DNA from: Physcomitrium patens
Taxonomy: Eukaryota; Streptophyta; Bryopsida; Funariales; Funariaceae
DNA: 64,000 nucleotides
Direction of reading: 5' to 3'
NCBI RefSeq assembly: GCF_000002425.4
Contig: NC_037263.1
Location: 13,861,792-13,925,791 of the forward strand
The notes under the pieces were generated by a model, which made no database searches, was not told the DNA's origin, and was given only the letters and a program-made list of their open reading frames with translations. Positions 10,270 to 22,049 of the stretch are shown in pieces (positions within the stretch are counted from its first letter, which is position 1; every line of letters starts with the position of its first letter). Position numbers and translations under genes: made by a program.

Positions 10270-12400
10270 ACAATGACGTAACAATAGTGCTTGCTGCACG
10301 GTGAACAGAAAGCTCACGACAATCGCCGTGAGTGGTCACGGATTCCCCGTTTCAATAGTAATAGGTGCTCCAACCCGACGGGGAGAGCCGGTACTCGAAA
10401 TGGGGCCCATTCTCGCGAGCACAGGGTCGGTTTTGCTTGCTCGCCACGTAGGCATGGATCCCATCCACACTGGATGTGTTCACACGCTGCGTCGTCTTCC
10501 CCGCGCCACGACGCCCTAGCAGCGTCCCTTCTTTATGCACTCCCAGAATTTTCCCTTTTCGGGAAACTCTGCTTGTAGCTGGTGCGAGGACTTCACACTA
10601 GTGGTGATGACTCCACGCGCGCGCATTGCGATGCGAGCTCAGAGCGGGCGGGTGGTTGGATTTTGTGGATGGAGTGAAGCTCTCGCTTGTGGCACTTCAG
10701 CTCGTGTACCCGGCCAACTGGTTTCGGCGCAGGAGCTTCGGACAAGGGAGGGAAGGAGGAAGGGAGGTAGGAAATTGATATTCAATTTTTGTATTGATTG
10801 TGTCATGCAATCTTCAACGAACTTGACTTCCTCGATTGCTGGTTCGTGACGGGTGTGGTAATGGATTGATTGCTACGGGCGGGGATTTAGTCAGTTACAG
10901 TTGGTTGCGATATCTGCCAAGAAATCGAGGCAAATTTGGCAAGGTGTGTTAGTGTCTCTTCGTCGTCATTGCGCCTTGGATTGAAGAGTCATGCCCACGG
11001 TGAACAGCCGTTTAGGTAACTGACCGAGCGACGCTGTGGTTGCGCTTCGGTGCAGCGTCGGAGCTCCCTCGTGCTTCTCATGAAAGCTTGTTTTTCCCGC
11101 GCCTCGACTCTTCTCGCGCTCATTGATCGTTAGGTTGGTGATACTGTTGCCATTTTCTTATTTATTGTTCCGTCCTCCTTGCATTTCAGCATTTTTTAAC
11201 GTGCTGTGTGGTGTTTAATTTCGGAGATTTCACGTGGAATGGCATTTTGTAGACATCGTTGACATATAATCCTCTCTTCTCCTGGAAAACTATATCTCGA
11301 GAATACGCCTCGATTCTGTTTCATTAAATAAAAAGTCGTTTCTTTGTTTTTGTTTCGTGTTATTCTTTCATTTGTTTGTTTTGTATTGTTTTTTAAATTA
11401 TTATTATTATTATTATTATTATTCTATTTGTTTCTTGTATTTTGGCGGCGGGAATCGTGACATAACAAATATTCTGCGTCAGAAATTTCTTCAATTTGTT
11501 AGCGTTTTTCGTCTGCGGTACTCTTTCGTGCCGCTGGCATAGCCTTTGGAGCCTTCAGGCTCTTACAACTCTGCCAGAGAAGCTGACTATTTTCATATCT
11601 CATAATCTATTATGTGAACAAGGTGGCCAATCTTTTCTTCTAGCTCACCTTCTTAGGGCACATGTAAATTCGGAGGAATTGCAACCTAGCCATGTGCAAT
11701 ACTGTCTGATTCTTGTTGTATCCGCACCATTTGACGTTGAAAGCTGTATGGTATAACCTAGCAGGAAATATTTAGATGCGTTTTTCCTGGGTTCTCTCAA
11801 GATACTCAATTACCTATTTCAATCAGACATAATTCATCTGATTGTCCACCGCCTCTTTGCCATGAAATTTTACTTGGAGTCTGATAAATAGCTTTTTTAG
11901 GTTCTAAAAGTTTCGCAAATATACAATTGCGTATTTGAACCGGTTCAGATTGTTCTGTGACCGCATTGTAGCTGGACGCTCATCGTGTATTAGAGATCCA
12001 GATTCTCTTAAGTCGTCCGGATCATTGAGAACAGAGAATAATCGGGTGGATTCAATGGCAAGGTCGTGAGAGGAAGATTGTGAGTTTGGGTGGCAGACTG
12101 TTCGAGCAGTTTTGGATTAGATATTTGAGAGCACGTGATGTGTGGAGGATTCTTTCTGTGATGTGGAAAGAGGCAAATTTGATCCTGTGGATTGTGCAAT
12201 GCAAACAGGAGGTGGAAGGGTTTGTCCTACGACAATCCCAAAGTTGTCTCGGTTGAGATAATGCTTTTCGCTCAATTTTTTCTCTGAAGATTGTTGTCGG
12301 CAGCATGTGGTTACCGACTAGTGAAGTTTGTTAACAAATTCGACAACCTTGCACGGGGAGGTGAATTCATTTCATTATCTTCCCCCTAGCTGTAATCATC
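10270..12400 (+). promoter_or_regulatory. GC- and CpG-rich 5' flank / probable promoter and 5' UTR of the lipase gene
   Basis: Base composition jumps at about 10270. The stretch to about 11150 is rich in C, G and CpG (for example CCCGACGGGGAGAGCCGG and CCACGCGCGCGCATTGCG), unlike the AT-rich flanks. CpGs surviving here contrast with the transposon-rich DNA around and suggest low cytosine methylation. No ORF in this stretch resembles a known protein. It contains a (TTA)n tract at 11398-11423. I infer that it holds the promoter and a long, perhaps spliced, 5' UTR of the gene starting at 12401. The transcription start cannot be read from sequence. Confidence 0.45.
11398..11423. repeat. (TTA)n microsatellite
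   Basis: A run of TTA triplets in the upstream region of the host gene; no coding role. Confidence 0.85.
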
Positions 12401-13395
12401 ATGGTGGGAGTAGTGGCACTTAGGTTGGGGGTGAAAACTGGAGGTGTAAACATATCCCAAGCATGGCAAAGTATACCTAGCAGTTTTCACGCACCATTCT
12501 TTGCCAGACCTTCCTTCCAGAAGACTCCCGGAGTTTCTGGCATGAAAGTTACTATGATGTTACCAAAATTTTCGCCAGCGAAAATTTTGGAAAACATAAT
12601 CTTTTCTCTTCGGTTCAAGACCCCGGAGGACAAAAGTGAGAATACGGTTCAAACTTCTGGTGAGAATGATAATGGAATCGCCGCTGAAGCGCCGGGAAAA
12701 GCCGAGAATGAGGAGCAAGAAGAACTCATGGAAACAATTAAAGAAGAGAGCCGCAAGGCTGGAATAGAGGAATCGACTGAGCCTTTAAACGGAGGCGAAC
12801 AAACTGCTGACGTTACTCGCGATACCCTTAATCCTTCTATCTTATGGGAGCGGCGAGAGAAAGACGTACTTGCTGAAAAAGACCTTAATTTCACGAGTCC
12901 TGGTTTCAGCTTTTCGGCAGCAGGGTTGCTCTTCCCTTACCATCTGGGAGTGTGTCAGTGCTTGATTGAAAATGGCTACATCACTGTAAGTGAAATAGGT
13001 TTCTCTTTTCTCAATCTTGTCAATTCAGTAGTTACCATTTTCCCGCAAAGCTATTATCACTGGTAATGGTATTCTCTCACGCATTTTCGTCATCAACGGT
13101 CCCGACATAGCATGTATTGTGGTATAGAACATTGGTATTTACTATGGTGTGTAGGTTGAAAGTTTTATGTATCGTTGCGATCAATTTGGAAAGAGGTAGA
13201 GAAATGTGGATAGAGTGATTGTTCAGGCAGGTAAGTGGTGGGATTATACAGGAGAATACACCACTGGCTGGATCATCTGCTGGGGCACTTGTGTGCGCAG
13301 TTATTGGAAGCGGCTTAAGCACGTACGATGCTCTTCAGGCCACGAAAGAGCTTGCTCTCGATTGCCGCACTTATGGCACCGCCTTTCGTCTTGGG

Positions 13396-13456
<61 letters not shown>

Positions 13457-14755
13457 GGCGTATTCATTTCACTTATTTTATTACCAGATCAATGTGATGA
13501 AGATGATGTTAGCATATCATCACTCGCAGATAATGTGAACTTTCTAATCCCGCTAGTGTAATTTTGCAGGCCGTTCTTAGAAATTTTCTTGAGAAGTTCT
13601 TACCGGAAGATGTACACTTAAAGGTTAACGGGAAAATCAGAGGTTGTTCACTCCTTTCGATGCAAATTGCTCGCTCCCTATCTCTCCATATGTGTATTTT
13701 CAGTTCAGTCGTATTCCTTCACGAAACCGTAAACCTAACGGTGTAAAAACTTGTTATGTAGTTGCGGTTACGCAAGTTTTTCGGCAACCAAGGGGTTTAC
13801 TGGTAGATTTCTTCGATTCTAGGGAGGACTTGATCAACGCTCTCCTAACATCATGTTTTATACCAGGGTATGTTCCCAAGTTCAGATCCTTATTATTTTA
13901 AGTAGAGCTTTTCCAAGGTAATAACGAACCATGATTTGATTTGATTATGCACAATTGTTTATCTAGTTCAGCACTATTCCTTACCTTGAAGTTCTTTCGG
14001 CGATTGGTGACAGGTATTTAGCACCTAGGCCTGTGACCATGTTCCGCAATCGAATATGCGTCGATGGAGGCATTACGTTCTTCATGCCACCGACAGCTGC
14101 TGATAAAACAGTAAGTATGAGTGCCCGTTGTGGCCTAGACTAAAAAGCTTTAAGCAAAGTTATGTAATTGCTCCAATAGTCTTATTTTGGAATTCAATTA
14201 TTGCTTTTAGGAATCTCGTATCTTAGAGTCAGCAGAAATTCCAGTTTACCCATACAATTTATTGTTGATTTACTGATTGTAACGACTTCTAATCATTGGA
14301 AGGCCTCTCTTTTGTCATCAATTTGTGAATCAAGTAATATAGTCTTTTGCTGAGGAATTATGCAGGTACGGGTATGCGCGTTTCCGCTGTATGCACCTGA
14401 AGGCATTAGTCCCGACTTAAATCCTGGTGAAACTCGAGCTGGAATGAGACAGGTGCCAACATCTTCCTGTTTGCCGCTGTTTAAATATGACTCCTGTTCC
14501 AATGTTAAAAATCCATTGCAGCAGTATTTTTATCTCTAGGTGCAAATCAAATGTGGATGAAACTAAGCACAGGACTGTTTATCTTATTTTCAGCTCTTCA
14601 ACTGGGCTTTGGAACCAGCCGAAGATGTCATCCTCGATGAGCTTTTCGATTTAGGCTTCCAGGATGCTTTAGCGTGGGTTAAGAAGCAGGAACCCTCCGA
14701 ACACAACTCAAACGGTAGAACAAATGGTGCAGCTTCGGCGTCTGGATCGAATTAG
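12401..14755 (+). CDS. Patatin-like phospholipase / acyl hydrolase family protein (seven coding exons)
   Basis: A host gene. Exons that keep one frame are 12401-12985, 13252-13395, 13570-13642, 13762-13867, 14014-14110, 14366-14452 and 14594-14755, together 1254 nt or 417 codons plus stop. All introns are GT-AG (119-266 bp). Residues 1-80 are basic and Ser-rich with few acidic residues and look like a plastid transit peptide; an acidic linker follows. The patatin domain starts near residue 162 with a glycine- and alanine-containing segment (FSFSAAGLLFPYHLG). It has the nucleophile elbow GSSAG (Ser204) and the DGG motif with Asp320, the Ser-Asp dyad of the family. The order of motifs closely follows the Arabidopsis At1g33270-type proteins. 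The expected role is hydrolysis of acyl esters of membrane lipids. Substrate and plastid location are inferred. The gene looks intact. Its intron 2 donor is unusual (see findings). Confidence 0.9.
13398..13457. repeat. (CT)n(CA)n compound microsatellite in intron 2
   Basis: About 21 CT units followed by eight CA units lie immediately inside the donor end of intron 2 of the lipase gene. The tract produces false Ser-Leu repeat ORFs in several frames. Confidence 0.95.
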
Positions 14756-15110
14756 CCTTCCGTTTTTGTAGTTCCCTTCAATGTAACTCTTCTTGGTTTT
14801 ACTCAGCCCCGATGATTTCGATTGATTCACCGCATTTTCTTTTACTCAGATCAGTTTTGCTCAGTTTTGCTGGAAGGCCAATATATTTTTAATTCCGGCA
14901 TTTCCACCTCATGTATTTTATTGCACATTACATGAACAATGACAGTAGAAACTAGGTTTTGTACAGTTCCCTCGAACAAGCATAACTCAGTGTTTAACGT
15001 GTAGATTCATTGTAGATGAATTCTGCCAAAGTGTTGGTTTAAAAAATACCGTCAAGATTTCGTGTGCATGAAGAAATTCAAGTGAATCTGAATTGCTATA
15101 CAGAATCATG
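14756..15110 (+). other. Probable 3' UTR and downstream flank of the lipase gene
   Basis: Ordinary-composition DNA after the stop codon with T-rich stretches (for example around 14760-14820 and 14880). No clear AATAAA hexamer is seen. The copia element begins at its far end, so the gene's 3' end lies within about 350 bases of a transposon. Confidence 0.4.
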
Positions 15111-16325
15111 TAGTTGTTGGAAAATTACCTGCTTAGACACGTAAGGTATAACCTGACAGCACAGCACAAAACTGGCTTGCTAGCGTTCTCTGATTGGAGC
15201 AATTTAAGGGATTACACCTATATTTGTAGATAAATAGATTAGGGAATGTTGATCTTCTCATTTAGCATAGCCACATCAATCGGTTAGGTCTACTGTGGAC
15301 GCCTACATTTCCAGAGCTCTTTTTACTCATTACATTGGCTGCTCTGCTTGTGCATTGTTTACCTTGGTAAAGATTGGGTCACTGGAGCTTTTTAGCAACT
15401 CTTTTTCTCTACTCAAATGATCAAATCTTTGAAGTCACTTTGGTTCATGTAGTGGAGTCTAGTCCTACTTGTTCAGAAGTCTTTTAGTAAATCAAAACTT
15501 TAATCAATGATTTAGTGAGATTTTTTCTAAGATTAAAATAAATAAATAAATAAAAATGAGTCTTTTTGTTTATTTCCTTTGTATTGTTGATTTAGATTAT
15601 ATATTAATAACAAATAAGATATATGGAATTTTTGGCAATGGAATTAGCATGACTTTACTCTCAAAAAGACAAGCTCAATTGCTCACATAACTATGTTGCT
15701 TGGACACTCCTCATTCAAATCTTCTCAAACAAGACTATGTTTTGGATGAATTGGAGTTTGAAGGCCCATATCCAATTGAGTCTTAGATTAATGACAACAA
15801 TACCAATTTTCATAATAAACCACCTCTCACTGAACAACAAAAAAGGTGCCTATATATGTAAACAAAGTTGATTCTAATGGCCACAATCAAAGACAAATTT
15901 AGACCTATTGTTAGTCAATTCACCAATAATCTAGTGGCATATTAGAATCATTTTAAGCATTGATATAATAGTCATCTTTTTGAGCAATGATTACTTCTAG
16001 AGCAACAACTATAGGCCATCAACATGATTGAAGGAACAAATGTTAAAGACTACTTCAAAAGCATTAAAAATTTGACCAACAAACTTACAAGTATCAATGC
16101 TAAAAAGGAGGAGATTGAATTGATATCTATATATATATCATTTTTCATAGACTTCATCTCAATTAAAGACCATTTGTGTCCAACTTTGGCTTTGACCTTG
16201 TTAGAGAGCCTATTCTAACATAGACTCAATTTATTAAGTGTATGCAAGCTCAAGAATATTGAAAAAAAGACAAATAAGACAAGGCCTCTAAAAAAGAATT
16301 TTGGATTGAATAATAGTTCTTCAAT

Positions 16326-16500
16326 CACTACTAGAAAACGGGCCCTATTACAAAGTTTGAAAGCAATGTTATAGCTCAAATGATCAAAATAAGCAATGCT
16401 ATCTTGTAAGGGAGAGAAGGAGGATGGAGGAAGGGAAGAGAAAAGAGAGGAGGGAAGAGGGAGGGAGAGCAATTTGGAAGTTCCATCAATTTGTAACAAT
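16326..16500 (+). mobile_element. CACTA (En/Spm) transposon terminus, remnant
   Basis: The sequence CACTACTAGAAAACGGGCC at 16326 is the classic plant CACTA terminal inverted repeat. Just inside are two short subterminal repeats, AGCAATGTTAT (about 16361) and AGCAATGCTAT (about 16393), as expected of this superfamily. A purine-rich tract (about 16408-16480) follows. I cannot find the opposite end (TTTTCTAGTAGTG), so it is a truncated remnant or its other end has decayed. Its true inner limit is unknown. Confidence 0.5.
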
Positions 16501-17336
16501 ATTTAGAATTCAAAGATGAGTTCTTATATCACCATGATTCCAAAGATCTTGTTTTTGACGCCAAGAATTTTTTATTTATTTTTAAAAGTAATAAGAAGAA
16601 TTATTAATCCATTCCAATAGTATTTGCCACAAGAAGTACATGAGAGGAACATTCTTCTTTGCAAGCTGATATATAAACTACCAAAAATAGAAATATTTAT
16701 CTATCTTAATCTACTACCAATTATACATCTATCCTAATCTATTCTCAAGTATACATCTACCCTAATCTACCACCAAGTATATATCTATCATAATCTACCA
16801 CCAAATGTATAATTAATAATTTGAAGGTTTATTCTGCCAAAATCATCAAAAATTGACACTTAAATTAAAGTATAATCTAATGGTAAAGTTCACAAATTTA
16901 TAAAGTTGATACTATTGCTATTGATTTGGCTCTTATAATCTTATCTCATGTAATTTTAAGAATGTCCTTTCAAAATGGAGCAAGGTATCATCTCTCAATA
17001 CTCTTAAGCAAATAAATACCTTCTAGACTTCAACAACATTATCATGCAAGCTAGCTATGGCCTATCATTGAATTCCTCAAATTAACAAAGTCATATGATC
17101 TTCATGTAATGTAAAAGAAATATTAACATTTAAAAACTTATTTGAGGTGTTATAAAAAAATTACTTTAGCTACTCTTGTAAACACATGCTATTGCAATTA
17201 TAGGAAAATTCACATTTCTTCATTCACTTTCAAATTCACCTACATCTCCTACATCTCCTTCAATCTTCATTGAATTATATTGTGAAGTTTGTTCATCTGC
17301 CTTTATGTTGCCATCCAACTCAATTTTGTAATTGTC

Positions 17337-17372
17337 TTTATTTTTTTATTTTTTTATTTTTTTATTTTTAAT
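17337..17372. repeat. (TTTTTTA)n low-complexity tract
   Basis: Several tandem copies of a T-rich heptamer to octamer inside the decayed copia region. Confidence 0.7.
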
Positions 17373-18674
17373 CTTTATATTCATTATGCAAATTTTTCTC
17401 TCTATCCATAAACTCTAAAACCACGAGATTGATGTTTTCTTCTTTATATAAGTGGTTGCTTGACATTAGATTTGCCAAAGTTGCTAATAATTAGAAACTT
17501 CCATCATTGTCGGTAGTAGTAGTAGCTAGAGATCCATGGTAATAAGTATGCATAGTCTTAGGTTCTTTTTTTTATAACTAAGCTCCATCTTCTATTTATT
17601 CTATCTTCAACATAAATACACGTGAACCTAGATACAAGTGTGGATTTTACAAGAGCTATGCTCAAATAATTCATTATCATTCTTATAATTAAGGTGAATA
17701 TGGTCAATATGGCCAAGTTTATAATATCAACAATTATAAGAACTACTATAAAATTAGCAACTTGAGGGCTAATTATAAGTTTAAGAAGTTAAAAAAATAA
17801 TTTTTTTAATTTCAATCTTAGATCACTTTTATCAAATATGGCTTCAAGTCTTAAATCCACATTATTGAAGAATATAAAGATTATTTGCTTGAATTTGAGG
17901 TTAATCTCATTGAGCTTCAATCTAGTTGATATATTGATTTTATTACAACAACTTATATTATAGGAAATTATGATCTTCTCAAATACTTCAAATCTAATAC
18001 CTCAAGTCTTAGAATTTGAGTTATTAGGGTAAGTAGATATGTTATGTCACTTGCCAAAAAAAGCTTTGCTATTTAGAAAAAAAAATATGAACTTTATTTT
18101 ATAGATTTTAGGACTCTACCAAAATTCATACCTATTGAGAGATTCATTGATAATAGATATAATATCATGTTTGATTCTAATTATTTTTTTATAAAGATAA
18201 TTCTTTCTATAGATATTTTTAGATAAAATATGATTTTAAAAATAATTCATATAGATTGAAATCTTTATTAAAAAATTAAGCTATTCCACCATTATGCAAG
18301 ACTACACAATTTAAGGACCTAAAATCTTACTTCTACAGATTTTGTATATCATGTATAATTCAATTACTTGAATTAAGTAAAATTAATTATAAAAATTTTT
18401 ACCTCAATAATATATAGCACAAGTTGCTTATACATCTTAACTTTCAATCAACATACCATATAATTGCTCAAAATATGATCACTAAGATTCCTTGATTATA
18501 TCCAATTGAACATTAATGCACATCTTGAATTCTCAGAAAAAATCTCTATCAAAGAATTTTTAAGCATTCTTAGATTACAACCACATGTCCACTTAATGAG
18601 TTTACATCAAAATGACATAGCAAGAAAGAAAAATCAAATACTTTTTAAATCAATCATAATTATGTTTATTACCT

Positions 18675-18704
18675 ATATTATTATTATTATTATTATTATT
18701 ATTT
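18675..18704. repeat. (ATT)n microsatellite
   Basis: A trinucleotide ATT run in AT-rich copia-derived DNA; it produces a false poly-Ile tail in an overlapping ORF. Confidence 0.85.
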
Positions 18705-20254
18705 TAGCTTGAAATTATTTGTGCCACAACATATTCTCTTAATTCCTACTTAATTTGTGCACTACCCAGTATGACACCATTTGAATGCTAATATCAGACT
18801 AAATGAGACCTAGCTCATCTTAAGATGCTAAATTGTATAACCTATATTCACATACCGAAGGAATTTTGGATCAAGCTCCAAAATAAGGCTATTTATATAG
18901 TATTTGTACACTATTATTTTGACACCAAAGGCTTTTAGTATTTTGATTCTATACATGAATAGAATATCGTTAGTTCAAATAACACCTTTATTGAAAATTC
19001 TTCTCAATTTTTTTAATCCAATGTCTTAACATCCAATTTCTTTGATGAATTAGTTACTTTAGAAGGATCTTAAGATTTGGCTTCTCAATAAGATGGAAAA
19101 AATGAGATTGAGATTCCAATAAGGAATAAAAATATAACAAAAGGTGTATGGAAAAATAACCATGATAAAGATGCAACTAAAAATAAAGAAAGAATTATCA
19201 AAAATATTGAATAAGGTGTTAAAAATATTAAAAAGGTGGCCAAATATATTGAAGAAGTTGCATGATGATTAAAAGCTAGTCCAAGATCTTTATAGGATTT
19301 ATCTTTAAAGCAATTAGCATGATGATTATCAATAACTATTTGATCAAAATTACTTATAAGATTTCTTAACTATATTCTATATATTTATGATGACACAAAT
19401 ATTTCTATAGTAGAAATGATGGATCCTATAAGTCATAAAAATTATTGGAAGAAGTGCTTAAAGATCTAAGATGGCTTGTTGCTATAAAAGAAGAATTTGA
19501 GTCTTTAATTAAAAATAAAAAGTGGAAGTTAATTGATTTACAATCATATAGATGTGTTATTTTTTTAAATGGATCTTCAAAATAAAGCCTTTTTTTCTCG
19601 TCCAAATAGTCTAATTTATATACAATTTAAAGGAAGACTTGTAGCAAGGAGGTTAAAACAATGCTAAAAGATTGATAATAACAATATATTTGCTCCAATA
19701 GTTAGATTGTCTATAGTTTGAATTATCATTATTCTTTTTGTCTCTCAAGATTAGTCAATTAGCCTATATGGAATTTGTGATTGTATTCTTAAATGATAAA
19801 ATATAAGAGATCTTGTATATGTAATAACCACTATGTTTTGTAAAGTATAGACATAAATATTTGATCTATAAACTTTACAAATTATTCTACGTCATGTAAT
19901 AATTTCTTTGATTTTGATATAGTCAACTAGTATTCTCTGATAGAATCGATTTAAAGGATTATATTTATTTCCTTAAATAAATAGATGAATGAATGTTGAT
20001 CCTTTTATTAAATATAGCCACATTGATTTCTTAGATTTACTGTAGACACCTTCATTTCCAAAACTCCTCCTTATTAAATTAATGACTCCACTTGTGTATT
20101 GTTTATCTTAATAAATAATAGATTACAATATTTATTTTTATAATAGTAGTTATTAAATTCATATTCTCTATTTATATTTTTTTTATTATATTAGATTACC
20201 AAAATTTTTATTTGTTAATCCTACAAGTATATTTTCTACTATTCTTTACAAATA

Positions 20255-20256
<2 letters not shown>

Positions 20257-20306
<50 letters not shown>

Positions 20307-20325
20307 TATATATATATATATATAT
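20257..20325. repeat. (TA)n microsatellite
   Basis: Nearly pure TA repeat of about 70 bases between the copia element and the LTR-D remnant. Confidence 0.9.
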
Positions 20326-20379
20326 TGATTTATAAAACAATAATATTATTAAAATTAGATGTAAATGATAAAAATTTGA

Positions 20380-20940
20380 CACAATCTTAAAATAATAAAA
20401 ATATAAATATATCACTTATCACAAGCATATATAATTACCTAAATAAGAAGTATTAGGTAAAAAATAAATGTATGTAAATTTGATAATATCTTATAGCAAA
20501 GCTTCTTAAAAGCTTCATAGACTTGGATTTAACTTTATTTATAGTTGATTTGTAGGTTAAAAAATTTGCTAATAAGTTGGTCATGTATTGCATATGTTGT
20601 CAACTTGTGGTACAAGTTGGCTATTTGACACATATATAAGAAACTTGTCTTATAAGTTAGATATGTATCTTATAAGTTCGACACATATTGGAGGTTCTAT
20701 AGAATGTCACTATATAGCTCCTAGTTAAATAGTATATAGAGGCAAAAGTGAAGCATTTTTCATTCTTATCAATATCTTTTTTATTTTTAATCTTGTTTCA
20801 AGACTCTCTAGTCTTCTTATCTTTGAAAATAGCTATTCTAGTTTTAACATATTATTATTTTTGAATGAATATTTATTTTTTTCAAATGATATAAGAATAT
20901 ATTAAAATTTTTATTATTTGAGATTCATATCCAGAACAAT
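20380..20940 (+). repeat. Decayed LTR-D (chromovirus LTR), apparently solo
   Basis: The sequence follows the Gyp-D LTR read from its minus strand. Matching blocks are the region like AAGCTTCTTAAAAGCTTC, the ACAAGTTGG / CTTGTCTTATAAG blocks, then GGAGGTTCTATAGAATGTCAC, CTCCTAGTTAAATAGTATAT and GAAG near 20755. It is strongly shifted to A and T compared with the young copies at 37846 and 46349. No internal region of the same family adjoins it, so it is probably an old solo LTR. Boundaries are approximate. Confidence 0.6.
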
Positions 20941-21042
20941 TTGACACGAATATTTATTCATTGTTTTATTTTTTTTGTTTTAGAAGTGAATAAATCATAC
21001 CACTTCTTTTATTGAACTTTAAAAGTTGTAGACTAATATAAT

Positions 21043-21628
21043 TATCATTTCACTTATTCTATAAATTCCTTTCAGAATAAATATGTAGAGGAGGATTCAA
21101 ACATAGGAAAAGACTAAGCGTATGAGTTCTACTTCTTAGGGTCACACAATTAACTATATTCCGAACTACTAAAAATACCAAGAAACACTACAATGCTTTC
21201 TTCCAATAACAATACTCCTTCATCAACTGATAACAACAAAGTGCAACCCTGTACTCTTTCAAAAGACCACTCAAAACACATAAATTCTATCCAACAAAGA
21301 AATAACAGACTTCCACTCCAACCAATGTGACTTCACACAATTTCTATAATCATAGACTTCTTCTGTTGAAACATACAACTCTCAATAAACAACAGATCAT
21401 AATCTTCCATCTACAATCAATCTTCACAAAATTTGATAACAATCTTCCAATATCTTCTCATAATAATTCAATCACACAGTACTTTAATTATATAATCAAT
21501 AATTCATAAATTAATCTCTGATTTATTTCACAAACTCACTTTTTAGTATTCAGAAACTATGCATTACTCTTCAACAACAAAGAAACAAAGAGGTAGCACC
21601 AAGCTTACTCTGGCTCATGACTATTACA
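21043..21628 (-). repeat. 3' LTR of Gyp-A2 (LTR-A)
   Basis: Read on the minus strand it begins TGTAATAGTCATGAGCC after a purine-rich stretch and ends near a GTGAAATGATA form of the Gyp-A1 end. It aligns over its length with 5664-6162, including the AAGCTTGGTGCTACCTCTTTG block. Confidence 0.7.
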
Positions 21629-22049
21629 GTCTAGCCCTTAAACTAACTTCTAAAACTCCTATATACTTTTCCTTGATTTTCCAGATTTTAACTGTAATTC
21701 TGTTATTAATTACTTTTAATAACTAACTCAATCATCTGTCCTCCTCAATTACCTATTCTATTGATTATTAGTATATTTTACTAATATCTTTCAAAAACAA
21801 ATTAATATCTATTCTACATAGTTTCACTCTTATCTAGGCAACGTCCTTGAAAATACATAATTGATACCTATCTAAAAACTACTTAACAAAACTCTACAAA
21901 ATTACTATCCTCTCTGATCCACCTAATTGATCAATTGTCACATTATTTATTATTAGTTCCACCGATTCTGATTCCAATTGCAAATCTTCCTCCTCCTCCA
22001 ATTCTTCTATTGACTCCTTCCTCAACTGGGCTGACAGATCTTTATTATA

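Larger units (their letters stand above)
15110..20130 (+). mobile_element. Cop-1: heavily decayed Ty1/copia LTR retrotransposon
   Basis: Two diverged direct repeats, about 15110-15375 and 19810-20125, share the order TCTCTGAT, AATTTAAGGGATTA, GATGTTGATCTTC-like, TAGCCACAT and TTGTGCATTGTTTA, and act as LTRs. Between them come weak traces of a copia gag (16024-16218, EGTNVKDYFKSIKNLTNKL), a cysteine-rich knuckle-like segment near 17640, and the start of a copia RT (about 19430-19720, with KNKKWKLIDL-like and YIQFKGRLVARR followed by IFAPIVRLSIV). The order integrase-before-RT cannot be shown directly because the middle is too eroded. This is a very old, AT-mutated fossil with many breaks, lying directly downstream of the host lipase gene. 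It carries a CACTA end at 16326. Confidence 0.65.

Noticed and set aside
10291-10849. Overlapping ORFs in the GC-rich flank
   Set aside because: Open frames arise in all directions in GC-rich DNA; no domain or family wording is recognisable.
12008-12306. Two minus-strand ORFs before the lipase start
   Set aside because: They overlap each other in different frames with no family resemblance; shadows in the 5' region.
13206-13561. Ser-Leu and Thr-His repeat ORFs
   Set aside because: By-products of the (CT)n(CA)n microsatellite in intron 2 of the lipase gene.
18506-18712. 68-codon ORF ending in poly-Ile
   Set aside because: It ends in the (ATT)n microsatellite and lies in decayed copia DNA.
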